Under the pieces are notes generated by a model. The model was given only the letters and a program-made list of their open reading frames with translations, made no database searches and was not told where the DNA came from. From NCBI RefSeq assembly GCF_001435295.1, contig NZ_CM003594.1:2356001-2420000 (forward strand): DNA of 64,000 nucleotides, written 5' to 3'. Source of the DNA: Psychrobacter sp. P11F6. Lineage in GTDB: Bacteria > Pseudomonadota > Gammaproteobacteria > Pseudomonadales > Moraxellaceae. Shown here in pieces: positions 51,788 to 61,175 of the stretch (the first letter of the stretch is position 1; every line of letters starts with the position of its first letter). A program made the position numbers and the translations under genes.

Positions 51788-53581
51788 ATGAAGCCTGCTA
51801 CTAATATCGTCTCTGCTGTTACTCACTATTTGCATCGTGATGACACGCTATCTCCACCTCAATTGCGCAGGTTGGGGCTTATTTATAGCAGTTACCGCTT
51901 TGCTGTTAGTCTGTTTTCTCTACTGATGGTGTATATCACCGCTCACTCTGACAACAGCCTCTCTCTACCAAGCTTTTTACAACAAACAACGCTCAGCTTT
52001 TATTTCCTGCTTAGCCTTATTTTACTTGGCTTGTTTTATGTCGTTAATCAGCAAATGCGGCGGCAGTTGGCCTTTGGTTTAGTATTAGACGTCATTATAT
52101 TAAGCTTATTACTATATACAGCGGGTGCGCCTGATTTACAGTTGACCATGCTATATATGGTGGTCGTCGCAGCGAGTTTTATGTTGCTACACGGCTCACA
52201 AGCCTTAATTATTACCCTACTCGCTATTATTTTTGTCATTTATCAGCAATTCTTTTATGCCATTGCCAATAGCATGAGCTTAGCAAATTTAGGGGACGCA
52301 TTGCTCATGTCAGCCAGCTTTTTGGCGGTTGGTGGTTTGAGCTGGTCCATCTCACAGCGTTTGGTACAACTTGAGAAAGTAGCAGCGAGTCACGCTAAAG
52401 AAGTTGAACGATTAAACGTCATCAACCAAGAAGTCATCACGCAAATGGTTAATGGTGTCATCGTCATCGATAAACAGCATATCGTTTTAGCAAACCTTGC
52501 CGCTCACCAATTACTTAGCCTTTCGCACACCCCTTCCGCATCATTGCACAACACCTCTATTGATACAAAAGATACTCGGAACAATACTCGCAGTGCACTC
52601 TTATCTAACTTTCAGCAGCAGCTTGGTCAACAACACACGCAGCTATTTAAAGCCTGTTTGTCAGTAGCGGCAGGCCAATCACGCACCTTTATTTATGATT
52701 TGCCTGCAGTCGCAAACGCTTCCATATTCGGTAAACTGCGCGTACAAATCATTCCATTGAAAGATGACAGTAAATTGATAATGTTAGAGGATTTACGCCG
52801 CGAGCAAGCCAGCGCCCAACAATTGAAACTGGCTTCTTTAGGGCAATTGACGGCGAGCATCGCCCATGAAATAAGGAATCCTTTGGCAGCGATATCACAA
52901 GCCAGCCAATTATTAATGGAAGATGTTATAGAAGCCAATCTAGAAGTCGATACGGCAGATAATACGATAACGCCGCCTATCTCAAGTGATGATATGGTAG
53001 CGAATCATGAGCTTTATCAAATAATATTTTCACAAACAAAACGTGTGAATCGTATTATCGAAGATGTACTAAAACTGTCGCGCCAGCAAACCGCAAACCA
53101 GCAGGCGATTATATTGGCAGACTGGATGCCAACATTTTTAGAGAACTACTTTCAAGGACACGATGTTTTTCTACATGTAAAAACACAACCGACCATATCA
53201 TTCGACACGCATCAACTAGAGCAAGTCTTAATCAATTTAATTAACAATGGTTTGCGCTACAGTAGCTACGCCCACCCTCATGCCTATGTGGAAATCGAGA
53301 TTTATTGTGCGGATAACGATGTTATAATTGATATCTTGGATGCTGGTCGCGGGGTTAGCACCAAAGACTTAGAACATTTGTTTAATCCATTTTTTACGAC
53401 AGATCAAGCAGGGACAGGCTTGGGACTGTATCTATCACAAGCTTTTTGTGAGGCCAACCAAACTCGTTTGCTTTATATTCCTGAACATGAGAAAACCTGT
53501 TTTCGCTTGATAGCACCTGCTATTGGCGCTGATACTTATGTAAATAAAACTGAACATAATGTTAATACCACTATTTTATAA
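51788..53581 (+). CDS. pilS: Sensor histidine kinase PilS
   Basis: A 597-residue inner-membrane kinase that pairs with PilR to control type IV pilin expression. The N-terminal third (about 35-190) contains about six membrane helices, a PilS feature. A PAS-like segment follows (about 210-330). The phosphoacceptor is His360 in LTASIAHEIRNPLAAISQ, and the ATPase motifs are LINNGLRYS, DAGRGV, FFTTDQAGTGLGLYLS. It lies 100 bases upstream of pilR. No pilin gene is in the window, so the target is elsewhere. Confidence 0.9.
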   Translation: MKPATNIVSAVTHYLHRDDTLSPPQLRRLGLIYSSYRFAVSLFSLLMVYITAHSDNSLSLPSFLQQTTLSFYFLLSLILLGLFYVVNQQMRRQLAFGLVLDVIILSLLLYTAGAPDLQLTMLYMVVVAASFMLLHGSQALIITLLAIIFVIYQQFFYAIANSMSLANLGDALLMSASFLAVGGLSWSISQRLVQLEKVAASHAKEVERLNVINQEVITQMVNGVIVIDKQHIVLANLAAHQLLSLSHTPSASLHNTSIDTKDTRNNTRSALLSNFQQQLGQQHTQLFKACLSVAAGQSRTFIYDLPAVANASIFGKLRVQIIPLKDDSKLIMLEDLRREQASAQQLKLASLGQLTASIAHEIRNPLAAISQASQLLMEDVIEANLEVDTADNTITPPISSDDMVANHELYQIIFSQTKRVNRIIEDVLKLSRQQTANQQAIILADWMPTFLENYFQGHDVFLHVKTQPTISFDTHQLEQVLINLINNGLRYSSYAHPHAYVEIEIYCADNDVIIDILDAGRGVSTKDLEHLFNPFFTTDQAGTGLGLYLSQAFCEANQTRLLYIPEHEKTCFRLIAPAIGADTYVNKTEHNVNTTIL

Positions 53582-53681
53582 ATATTAACGTTACCAAGTA
53601 TTAACATTACATAGAATACTTTGCCATTAAGGCCTCTTGGTTTTTACCATTTTATAGCTATTGAATACGATGAGATGATGT

Positions 53682-55397
53682 ATGACAACAACCGCGCTAG
53701 TCGTTGATGACGAAGTGGATCTGTGCCGATTGATGCAAATTACTTTGACCAAAATGGGCATTAAAAGTGATGTAGCATATACTCTGTCGCAAGCAAGATC
53801 ATACTGGCAAGACAATGATTACGATTTTTGCCTGACTGATTTAAAGCTGCCTGATGGGTCAGGACTAGAGTTGGTAAAAGAAATCAGTAATAGCTCTAGT
53901 ACGCCCATTGCCGTGATTACTGCTCACGGCAGTATGGATCTTGCCATTGAAGCATTGAAGCTTGGTGCTTTTGACTTTGTGAATAAACCTCTTGAGTTAC
54001 CGCGCCTACGTCAACTGGTGGAAAATGCTTTAAAAGTTATTCATCAAGACAATGAAGCAAAAGCCACAGCCGAATGCTCACCTGAACAAAAACTGCTGGA
54101 CAGTAGACTCATTGGTGATTCTGCAGTGATGCACCCACTGAAAAACACTATTTTAAAATTGGCACGCTCACAAGCACCTGTATTTTTGTCAGGCGCTTCG
54201 GGTACTGGTAAAGAAGTGGTTGCCCGATTGATTCATGATTTAAGCCCACGCCGTGATGGTAGCTTTGTACCAGTAAACTGTGGGGCGATACCATCAGAGC
54301 TGATGGAGTCAGAGTTCTTTGGTCATAAAAAAGGCAGCTTTACAGGAGCTGTCGCTGACAAGCAAGGGCTGTTTCAGCAAGCTAATGGCGGCACGTTATT
54401 TTTAGACGAAGTGGCTGATTTGCCTTTAGCCATGCAGGTAAAACTACTGCGCGCCATTCAAGAAAAAACAGTGAGAGCCATTGGTGATACCACAGAGGTT
54501 CCCGTAGATATTCGTATCTTGTCCGCCACCCACAAAAACTTAGACCAATTGGTGCAAGACGGTGCGTTTCGACAAGATTTGTACTACCGTATCAATGTGA
54601 TTGAGTTAAAACTACCGACGCTCAATGCACGTCGTGATGACATCCCTGTATTAGCCAAGCACTTTTTAGCATTAATTGCTGATGAATGGCAGTTAGAGAA
54701 CCCACCGATACTCACTGTTGAGGCATGCGAACGTTTGCAAGATCATAACTTTGCGGGCAATGTTCGTGAACTGCGTAACGTCCTTGAACGTGCAGTAACC
54801 CTAGCAGAGACACCGCACATTGACATCAGCCACTTAGGTTTGCCTGATATTGATATAACCCATCACCGCGCAGTCTCTCAAGATCAGAAGAGTGAGCCAG
54901 CGGTTGTCAATAATACTCAATATTCTGAGCGTCAAACAAACCATCAAATGGTCGCTCAATCGATAGAAAATAGAGAAAAAGTCATTCAATCTATGGATGA
55001 GACAATAGCGCCACAGGTCAAGCAAGTGACGACCAACTTGCACCCTTATCGTACTAACGCTCAGCACTACCCTTCTATGATACAGCGTTCAGAAAGCAAC
55101 CATACAAAAAGCTCAAACCATACAGCCCGTCACAATCACGAAGAATCTGTCACCAATCGATCTATTCTGCAAGAAAGTGATGAAAAAGCAATTCTAAGCA
55201 AATTAAAGGATGGTCAGTTACCCTCTCAAGGGTTAGAACACTATTTACAAGAACAAGAAAAACAGTTGATTATTACCGCGCTAAAACAAACGGCTTGGAA
55301 TAAAACGCAAGCAGCTGAACTACTAGGCACCACTTTTCGCTCGTTACGCTATCGCATGAAAAAACTAGAGATAGCTGAGGATCAATTTGAGCCATAG
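53682..55397 (+). CDS. pilR: Sigma-54-dependent response regulator PilR
   Basis: A 571-residue NtrC-family activator. The receiver domain has VVDDEVDLC and Asp53 in CLTDLKLPDGSG. The AAA+ domain (about 140-385) has Walker A GASGTGKEVVAR, the sigma-54 contact loop GSFTGA (Ser in place of the first Ala), Walker B GGTLFLDEVADLPL and RQDLYYRINV. The C-terminal Fis-type HTH reads WNKTQAAELLGTTFRSLRYRMKKL. A low-complexity linker of about 120 residues (about 395-515) between AAA+ and HTH makes the protein longer than typical PilR (about 445-470). It follows pilS and probably responds to pilin levels. Confidence 0.92.
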   Translation: MTTTALVVDDEVDLCRLMQITLTKMGIKSDVAYTLSQARSYWQDNDYDFCLTDLKLPDGSGLELVKEISNSSSTPIAVITAHGSMDLAIEALKLGAFDFVNKPLELPRLRQLVENALKVIHQDNEAKATAECSPEQKLLDSRLIGDSAVMHPLKNTILKLARSQAPVFLSGASGTGKEVVARLIHDLSPRRDGSFVPVNCGAIPSELMESEFFGHKKGSFTGAVADKQGLFQQANGGTLFLDEVADLPLAMQVKLLRAIQEKTVRAIGDTTEVPVDIRILSATHKNLDQLVQDGAFRQDLYYRINVIELKLPTLNARRDDIPVLAKHFLALIADEWQLENPPILTVEACERLQDHNFAGNVRELRNVLERAVTLAETPHIDISHLGLPDIDITHHRAVSQDQKSEPAVVNNTQYSERQTNHQMVAQSIENREKVIQSMDETIAPQVKQVTTNLHPYRTNAQHYPSMIQRSESNHTKSSNHTARHNHEESVTNRSILQESDEKAILSKLKDGQLPSQGLEHYLQEQEKQLIITALKQTAWNKTQAAELLGTTFRSLRYRMKKLEIAEDQFEP

Positions 55398-55475
55398 CAT
55401 TCGCCATTTTTGAATAACGATAAATGATGATATTTTAACGTTGATATATCGCGATAGCCTATCTTTAAGCGAGCC

Positions 55476-56978
55476 TTACTGAACCCTATTGCCTGCCACT
55501 GCTTGATCGACTTTGGTAGGTTTTCGGACAAAACGAATGCCCGAATCAAGTGCTTTTGTTTTTAGTAAAGCAAGCGCTTGCTGCTCCCATGTACTTTCAC
55601 TTCCTGACAAGGTCATATCAGGCTCTACCCCGACTCCATCGATTTTATTGCCTGACGCTGTCATGTAGTTGGCGACGGTTAGTTTAACAGCCTGCTCATC
55701 ATTCAGTGGGATGACCGACTGTACCGACCCTTTACCATAGCTGACTTCACCAACGATTGTGGCACGTTTTTGTGCTTGTAAGCTACTGGCCAGCACCTCT
55801 GCCGCTGACGCCGAATAGCGATTTTGCAACACCACCACTGGCAATGATTCAAGTATCGCCAGCCCTTGAGTGGATAGCGTACGCGTATCACTTTGACGAC
55901 CCTTTACTTGTACCACATCAGTGTCGCTCATAAACAAACTGGCTACGCTCACCGCCGACGTTAGCACCCCGCCTGGATTATCACGCATATCTAGCAAGAT
56001 ACCTGTGATAGGTGCGTCTAGATCTATCAAGCCTTCCAAGAGTTTTTCACGACTATTATTTTGAAAGGCAGGCAACTTAATAACAGCGATACCGTCAATG
56101 AGACTTGCCTCGACCGTTTGAGGGTGGCTGTTATTACGCTGCAAGTTCGTGGTATGTTTGCGGCGACCAGCTTTTGAGGTGACAACATCTACTTGCGTAC
56201 CCGCAATCCCTGTCAAAAGTTGCTCGATATCGTTACTTTCTTTATCTTCATCAAGCTTGAAATCACCGACTTGATGTAAATAATCGCCAACCGCAATGCC
56301 CTTTTTATCTGCAGGCGATGCATCAATAACCTCTGTAATCACCCAATAGCCATCTGTAGGCTGATAATTGACTTTAATACCGACGTCACCCACATCACCT
56401 TCGGTAAAAGCACGCAGATTTTCATAAGCCTCAGCATCTAAAAATTCAGCATGACTATCTAGCTTAGTCAACATACCACTCAACGCATTATTGAACAGCT
56501 CTTCATCATTGACCGCATCCACATATTCACGGCGTACCAAATCCACTACCGCAACAAACGTCTTGAGCGTTTCTGGAGAAATGGCATTCAATGATACTTG
56601 CGCAACCTCAGGTGGAATACTGACATCGATCTCGTTCGTATCGTCGGTCAAGGCACTCTCATCTGCGACACTGTCTATCGAATCGTCAACTTGGTCGGCC
56701 GACTCAAGCATATCAGCGACATCTGATAAATTATTAGTGTCATCTTCTGTGGCTATCTCATCAGCATTTAAGCTAATCAGTTGTAGACTGGCGGTGGGAT
56801 TATTGATGGTCGCATTAGCTGGTGACCTCGCTGCTTGTGCGTACATACTGGTAGTGCTGAGCCCAAGCAGACCTATCATCAATGCAGGTTTAAAAATAGT
56901 CGGCGCAGTGAATACCTTCATTGCTTGTTTGCCCAATCGCTTCGTCACTGGTAAGCGCATAAAATAAATAGAACGCAT
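55476..56978 (-). CDS. ctpA: C-terminal processing peptidase (S41, CtpA-type)
   Basis: A 500-residue periplasmic serine protease. A signal sequence follows an extended N-terminus (hydrophobic core about 33-45, cut after AQAA). Then comes an Asp/Ser-rich acidic linker (about 70-120), the start of the catalytic region (VVDLVRREYVDAV), a PDZ domain (about 195-270: VGIKVNYQPTDGYWVI, SPADKKGIAVGDYL) and the S41 core. The Ser-Lys dyad is seen as RYSASAAEVLASS and YGKGSVQ. It degrades or trims proteins with suitable C-termini. The start may be at 56978 or at an internal ATG (56921). It converges with pilR. Confidence 0.9.
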   Translation of the reverse strand: MRSIYFMRLPVTKRLGKQAMKVFTAPTIFKPALMIGLLGLSTTSMYAQAARSPANATINNPTASLQLISLNADEIATEDDTNNLSDVADMLESADQVDDSIDSVADESALTDDTNEIDVSIPPEVAQVSLNAISPETLKTFVAVVDLVRREYVDAVNDEELFNNALSGMLTKLDSHAEFLDAEAYENLRAFTEGDVGDVGIKVNYQPTDGYWVITEVIDASPADKKGIAVGDYLHQVGDFKLDEDKESNDIEQLLTGIAGTQVDVVTSKAGRRKHTTNLQRNNSHPQTVEASLIDGIAVIKLPAFQNNSREKLLEGLIDLDAPITGILLDMRDNPGGVLTSAVSVASLFMSDTDVVQVKGRQSDTRTLSTQGLAILESLPVVVLQNRYSASAAEVLASSLQAQKRATIVGEVSYGKGSVQSVIPLNDEQAVKLTVANYMTASGNKIDGVGVEPDMTLSGSESTWEQQALALLKTKALDSGIRFVRKPTKVDQAVAGNRVQ

Positions 56979-57237
56979 AAGAGAACTCGTTTAATAATAG
57001 AATTATTTTTATAGATATATGGATGAATATTTATCTCATAAGATAGCATCAAGAGCCAGTCTAAGACTAGGAGAGTATTGCAAGTAACATTCACGATAAC
57101 TGATATGATTTCATCAAATGATGAGTAGCGGTGTCAATTTTTTTTAGCAGGCGAAATATCATGCTTGCCCTTATTTTTCTCACTATCCAAACATTTAAAG
57201 ACAAATAAAGTCAATCAAATATCTCTTAAAAAACAGA
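56979..57237. other. Intergenic region between ctpA and gpmI
   Basis: Upstream region of ctpA, AT-rich, with no gene seen. The gpmI terminator follows at 57238. Confidence 0.5.
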
Positions 57238-57268
57238 TCAAAAAAAAGAGAGACAATAAATATCTCTC
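57238..57268 (-). terminator. Intrinsic terminator of gpmI
   Basis: On the minus strand GAGAGATATTTATTGTCTCTC folds into a six-base-pair stem and is followed by a T-run. Confidence 0.75.
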
Positions 57269-57330
57269 CCCTTTCTATTACTTCTAACAACGCTAGTAAG
57301 TTGTCAATATAATAGTATTAAATGCCTGAC

Positions 57331-58989
57331 TTACACCGCTGGAACCAGTAAGCTTTCGCCCGTCATTTCAGCAGGCTGCTCAATATCCATCAGCGCCAAA
57401 ATAGTCGGTGCGACATCGCTCAACTTACCACGACTACGTACTTGTAAGTTTTTCTCACCCACGTAAATGAGTGGCACATGTTCAGTGGTATGTTGAGTAT
57501 GTACTTGACCGCTTTCGTAATCTTGCATCTGCTCACAGTTGCCATGATCTGCTGTGATAAGCATATCACCGCCAGCAGCGCGTACTGCTGACTCAATACG
57601 GCCAACACAGACATCTAGTGCCTCTACTGCTTTTACGGCCGCATCAAAAATCCCTGTATGCCCGACCATATCACCATTGGCATAGTTGACAATTAACACG
57701 TCATATTTGCCTGATTCAATGGCAGCCACTAATTTATCGGTCACTTCAGGCGCACTCATCTCTGGTTTCAGATCATAAGTCGCCACATCTGGAGAGGGTA
57801 CGAGAATACGTGTCTCGCCCTCATACTCTTCTTCACGACCACCGCTAAAGAAAAACGTCACATGCGCGTATTTTTCAGTTTCAGCGATACGCAGCTGAGT
57901 TTTACCATTGTCTTGCAAATATTCGCCAAGTGTATTGGTCAACGACGTGGGATAATAAGCAACGCTAGTTTTGGGATTGTCTGCTAAAACGTCAGAATAT
58001 TTGGTCAGCATCACAAATGCCGCAAGTTTTGGCTGCTTATTGCGGGCAAACCCTGAAAACTCATGATCTGGCAAGACAAAAGCTTGCGCCAGCTCACGGG
58101 CACGGTCAGCACGGAAGTTCATAAAGATAAGCGCGTCATTGTCATCAACGGTATATGGCACTTCATCACGGCCAATGACTACCGTTGGATTGATAAACTC
58201 ATCGGTCTCGCGTGCCTTATAAGCAGCTTGCACTGCGCCATCTGCACGCGTAGACAGACGATCGGCTTTACCTTCAGTGATAAGCTCATAGGCTTTTTGG
58301 ACGCGATCCCAGCGATTATCACGATCCATTGCATAATAGCGCCCAATGATACTGGCAATCTGTACGCGGCCGCCTTCATAATGAGCATTAAGCTTATTGA
58401 TATGGTCCCGCAGACGATTAATATACTTATCCGCCGATTTAGGTGGGGTGTCGCGTCCGTCTAAAAAACAATGAACAAAGACATTTTTGGCGCCGTGCAC
58501 TAACGCCGAGTGGCACATCGCTTCGATGTGATCTTGATGCGAATGCACACCACCATCTGACAGCAAACCCATGATATGGACGTTACCACCCAACTCGTTC
58601 GCGGCTTTTACCGCCTTGACTAAGGCTTCGTTTTTATAAAACTCACGATTGGCTACTTCACTTGAGATACGAGTCGAATCTTGATACAGAACGCGACCCG
58701 CACCTAAGTTCATGTGCCCAACTTCTGAATTGCCAAACTGCCCATCTGGCAAACCAACATCTTCTCCAGAAGCAGATATCAATCCATGCGGATATTGCTG
58801 ATAAATCCTATCCAAATTTGGCATATTGGCGGCAGCAATCGCATTATCATTATCGTCTTCACGATGCCCAAAACCATCTAATATCATTAAGACATGCGGC
58901 ACTTTTTTATTTTGATCGCCATCCTGCTTACTATTGAGCTGAGCCTGATTATCATCGATAAATGCTGATTGTTGCTGGGTATTGGTCAT
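57331..58989 (-). CDS. gpmI: 2,3-bisphosphoglycerate-independent phosphoglycerate mutase
   Basis: A 552-residue manganese-dependent mutase that interconverts 3- and 2-phosphoglycerate. The metal-binding start is [12 protein letters not shown], the phospho-serine is Ser88 in [11 protein letters not shown], and further blocks are [40 protein letters not shown] and [11 protein letters not shown]. The first 28 residues (Gln/Asn-rich) extend beyond the usual start. AGGAG is nine bases before the ATG at 58989. Together with fba and pgk it completes lower glycolysis genes in the window. Confidence 0.96.
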   Translation of the reverse strand: MTNTQQQSAFIDDNQAQLNSKQDGDQNKKVPHVLMILDGFGHREDDNDNAIAAANMPNLDRIYQQYPHGLISASGEDVGLPDGQFGNSEVGHMNLGAGRVLYQDSTRISSEVANREFYKNEALVKAVKAANELGGNVHIMGLLSDGGVHSHQDHIEAMCHSALVHGAKNVFVHCFLDGRDTPPKSADKYINRLRDHINKLNAHYEGGRVQIASIIGRYYAMDRDNRWDRVQKAYELITEGKADRLSTRADGAVQAAYKARETDEFINPTVVIGRDEVPYTVDDNDALIFMNFRADRARELAQAFVLPDHEFSGFARNKQPKLAAFVMLTKYSDVLADNPKTSVAYYPTSLTNTLGEYLQDNGKTQLRIAETEKYAHVTFFFSGGREEEYEGETRILVPSPDVATYDLKPEMSAPEVTDKLVAAIESGKYDVLIVNYANGDMVGHTGIFDAAVKAVEALDVCVGRIESAVRAAGGDMLITADHGNCEQMQDYESGQVHTQHTTEHVPLIYVGEKNLQVRSRGKLSDVAPTILALMDIEQPAEMTGESLLVPAV

Positions 58990-59255
58990 GGATTACCGCT
59001 CCTCAAGTGAATGAACGCCTATAATGCTATATTAGGATGTTTAAAGCCCTCTATATTAACACACATCTTAAAATAGCTGAAAAATCGTCATTTTACGCCC
59101 ACCCTTAAGCGTTAAAGCATACTTATTTAAAGCACATTTATACAGTAGAAAAGGCGGTTAAAACTTAATAGCAATAATGCCACTCTCTAAATCTACGTAT
59201 CAATCTGTAAATCATACTTGCAATCATTCAAACCATTCGTTAAGATAATTATATT
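58990..59255. other. Intergenic region upstream of 6S RNA
   Basis: AT-rich region with the divergent promoters of gpmI and the 6S RNA. A TATATT-like -10 lies just before the RNA start. No gene is seen. Confidence 0.4.
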
Positions 59256-59440
59256 CTGAAGTGTTGGCTAGTAGATGTTTATTCCCTGAGCCGATAATGC
59301 TTTACCAGGATGTGGTACCTACTGCTTCATTGTGTATGCCTGCACCGCTTGCGGTGTATCAGGAAACCTGCAGAGGCAGTGACGCATCCGCCCTGAACTT
59401 CACGGTTCATGGGTCACCATCTTACAGCGGCACTTCGGTT
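59256..59440 (+). ncRNA. ssrS: 6S RNA (SsrS)
   Basis: About 185 bases with the 6S signature TTCCCTGAGCCGATA (59280-59294), the hairpin CCTGAACTTCACGGTTCATGG, then GGTCACC and TTACAGCGGCA near the 3-prime end. This is the same order as in E. coli 6S RNA (CCCTGAGCCGATA ... CCTTGAACC/GGTTCAAGG ... TTACAGC..GCGGCA). CTGAAGTG (59256-59263) and CACTTCGG (59431-59438) close the long stem. 6S RNA binds sigma-70 polymerase in stationary phase. Ends are approximate. Confidence 0.88.
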
Positions 59441-59527
59441 GTTCTATTCGGTTAATTATTATTCTAATAATATTTGATAGGTTTACTTATAATCTACCAT
59501 TTCATAAAGACTTAGTAATAACCATTA

Positions 59528-59562
59528 AAAAGCCCCTTTTATCATTGATGAAAGGGGCTTTT
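59528..59562. terminator. Bidirectional terminator between 6S RNA and fxsA
   Basis: AAAAGCCCCTTT and AAAGGGGCTTTT pair around ATCATTGATG, with A/T runs on both sides. Confidence 0.9.
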
Positions 59563-59585
59563 CTTATGCTTGCCTATTAATTTAA

Positions 59586-60206
59586 CTATTCATCATTAGC
59601 AGATTTGGTGATTTTTTTCACATCCTTGGGAATGGTTTTTGCTGTCCCATCAATCGTTGTATGCTGTTTAAACCCATCACCAAACGGGTTTTGTTGTTGA
59701 CCGAATGGATTTTGATTATTCATACCACCTGCGCCGCCGAATGGGTTTTGACCGCCCATGCCACCAAACGGATTTTGTCCGCCGCCCATCTGTCCACCCA
59801 TTTGCTTGGCCATCATTTCCATCATTTTTTGCTGATTATTCATGACATAATTATTAGCAAAGTCTTTGAGCTTCTTTTGCACGGGTGGCAATATCACCAA
59901 TAATGCGAGTAAATCGCTCAGCACACCTGGAATGAGTAGCAAAATACCAGCCGCTGCCATGGCCACACTTTTCATCATGGTTGATTCTTGCGGACGCATT
60001 GATGGGTTCATCATGCCACCTGCTTTCATCTGCTGTGCCATTGGATTGAGGGCAGCCATCCCTTTACGCAAGAGGGAGATACCGATGACTGCGGCGATAA
60101 TAAACCACATAAATACCCACCAACCACTCATAAACTGAGCAAGCAAATACCAAAGTAGCATTTCGATAATAAACCAAACAATGGCAATACCAACTATCTG
60201 ACCCAT
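59586..60206 (-). CDS. fxsA: FxsA family membrane protein
   Basis: A 206-residue inner-membrane protein. The N-terminal FxsA domain (about 1-125) begins MGQIVGIAIVWFIIEMLLWY, has the helix GWWVFMWFIIAAVIGISLLRKG and the conserved glycine segment ILLLIPGVLSDLLALLVILPPVQ. The C-terminus (about 130-206) is a Gly/Gln/Asn tail with repeated NPFGG/QNPFG motifs, likely disordered. FxsA in E. coli influences phage T7 exclusion by plasmid F; its real function is unknown. The open frame begins at 60254, but AGGACG before the ATG at 60206 and the protein family fix the start. Confidence 0.88.
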   Translation of the reverse strand: MGQIVGIAIVWFIIEMLLWYLLAQFMSGWWVFMWFIIAAVIGISLLRKGMAALNPMAQQMKAGGMMNPSMRPQESTMMKSVAMAAAGILLLIPGVLSDLLALLVILPPVQKKLKDFANNYVMNNQQKMMEMMAKQMGGQMGGGQNPFGGMGGQNPFGGAGGMNNQNPFGQQQNPFGDGFKQHTTIDGTAKTIPKDVKKITKSANDE

Positions 60207-60349
60207 AAAGTGTCGTCCTATAAAATAAAAACCAATAAATTGAGCGCCATGCAAATTAAGATGGCTAACATATGATGTATATGGGGATTGATTGCTATAC
60301 TATCAAACTTAAGGCTGATTTTTAAGCCATATAGTCGGTACAATATAAT

Positions 60350-60417
60350 TTGGATACAAGGAAGATGAGCAAAAGCACTACGAGTAGTAGGCTGAGCGAG
60401 TCTGACACCGTATCCAA
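60350..60417. repeat. Palindrome-ended repeat-like element upstream of ruvC
   Basis: Sixty-eight bases begin TTGGATAC and end with its complement GTATCCAA. Inside, CACTACGAGTAGTAG and GCTGAGCGAGTC are partly self-complementary. It looks like a dispersed intergenic palindromic repeat, but it is the only copy in this window. Confidence 0.5.
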
Positions 60418-60460
60418 CTTATATAGGATTGAAAATAAAATGTAAGCAAGATGGAATATT

Positions 60461-61045
60461 ATGGCAATTATTATTGGAATTGATCCTGGTTCGCGCATGA
60501 CCGGTTATGGCATCGTCCAACAGACAGGCGATAAGCTCACCTATATAGACGCAGGCACTATTCGTACAGACACCAAAGAGATGCCTGAACGTCTAAAGCG
60601 AATTTTTAATGGCTTGACCCGTATTACCCAGCATCATTTGAAATATGCTAATGAGCCTATCTATACGGCTATTGAGCAAGTGTTTATGGCTGAAAATCCA
60701 GACTCAGCGTTGAAACTTGGGCAAGCGCGAGGTGCTGCTATTGCCGCCATGGTTGCTCTAGATTTAGAAGTATCGGAATATACCGCTCGCCAGATTAAGC
60801 AAGCCGTTTGCGGTTATGGTGCAGCGGCAAAAGAGCAAGTGCAAGAGATGGTCTGCCGCATACTATCTTTGGATGTCGTGCCACAGCAAGATGCCGCCGA
60901 TGGTCTTGCCTGCGCCATCTGTCATGCGCATTCAAGCCACTCCATGAATAAATTAATATTAAACAGCGCCATGCGTGGGCGCAGTGCGTCTAAGAAAAAA
61001 GGTCGCTGGCGTTTGACAGAAGAAGATCTAGGGAACTTGCGTTAA
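60461..61045 (+). CDS. ruvC: Crossover junction endodeoxyribonuclease RuvC
   Basis: A 194-residue RNase-H-fold nuclease that resolves Holliday junctions. The acidic active site is visible as [14 protein letters not shown] (Asp8), [11 protein letters not shown] (Glu72) and [16 protein letters not shown] (the final two Asp). The C-terminus is extended by about 20 basic residues ([14 protein letters not shown]). It is not next to ruvA or ruvB (17 kb away), in contrast to the ruvC-ruvA-ruvB operon of many bacteria. A terminator follows. Confidence 0.96.
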   Translation: MAIIIGIDPGSRMTGYGIVQQTGDKLTYIDAGTIRTDTKEMPERLKRIFNGLTRITQHHLKYANEPIYTAIEQVFMAENPDSALKLGQARGAAIAAMVALDLEVSEYTARQIKQAVCGYGAAAKEQVQEMVCRILSLDVVPQQDAADGLACAICHAHSSHSMNKLILNSAMRGRSASKKKGRWRLTEEDLGNLR

Positions 61046-61065
61046 GAACGCTTATAAAACAAGCA

Positions 61066-61100
61066 TAAAAAAACACGCGTTCAAATGCCGCGTGTTTTTC
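61066..61100 (+). terminator. Terminator of ruvC
   Basis: AAAAACACGCG and CGCGTGTTTTT pair around TTCAAATGC; A-run before and T-run after. Confidence 0.9.
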
Positions 61101-61175
61101 AAACTGTCTAAGTTATTTATACTATAGTTTTACTGTAAAATCGCTTTACTATAAAAATGCAACGGCTTAAATCGA

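Noticed and set aside
59261..59455. A 64-codon frame at 59.3 kb
   Set aside because: It lies entirely within the 6S RNA and its signature sequences; no protein family or RBS supports it.
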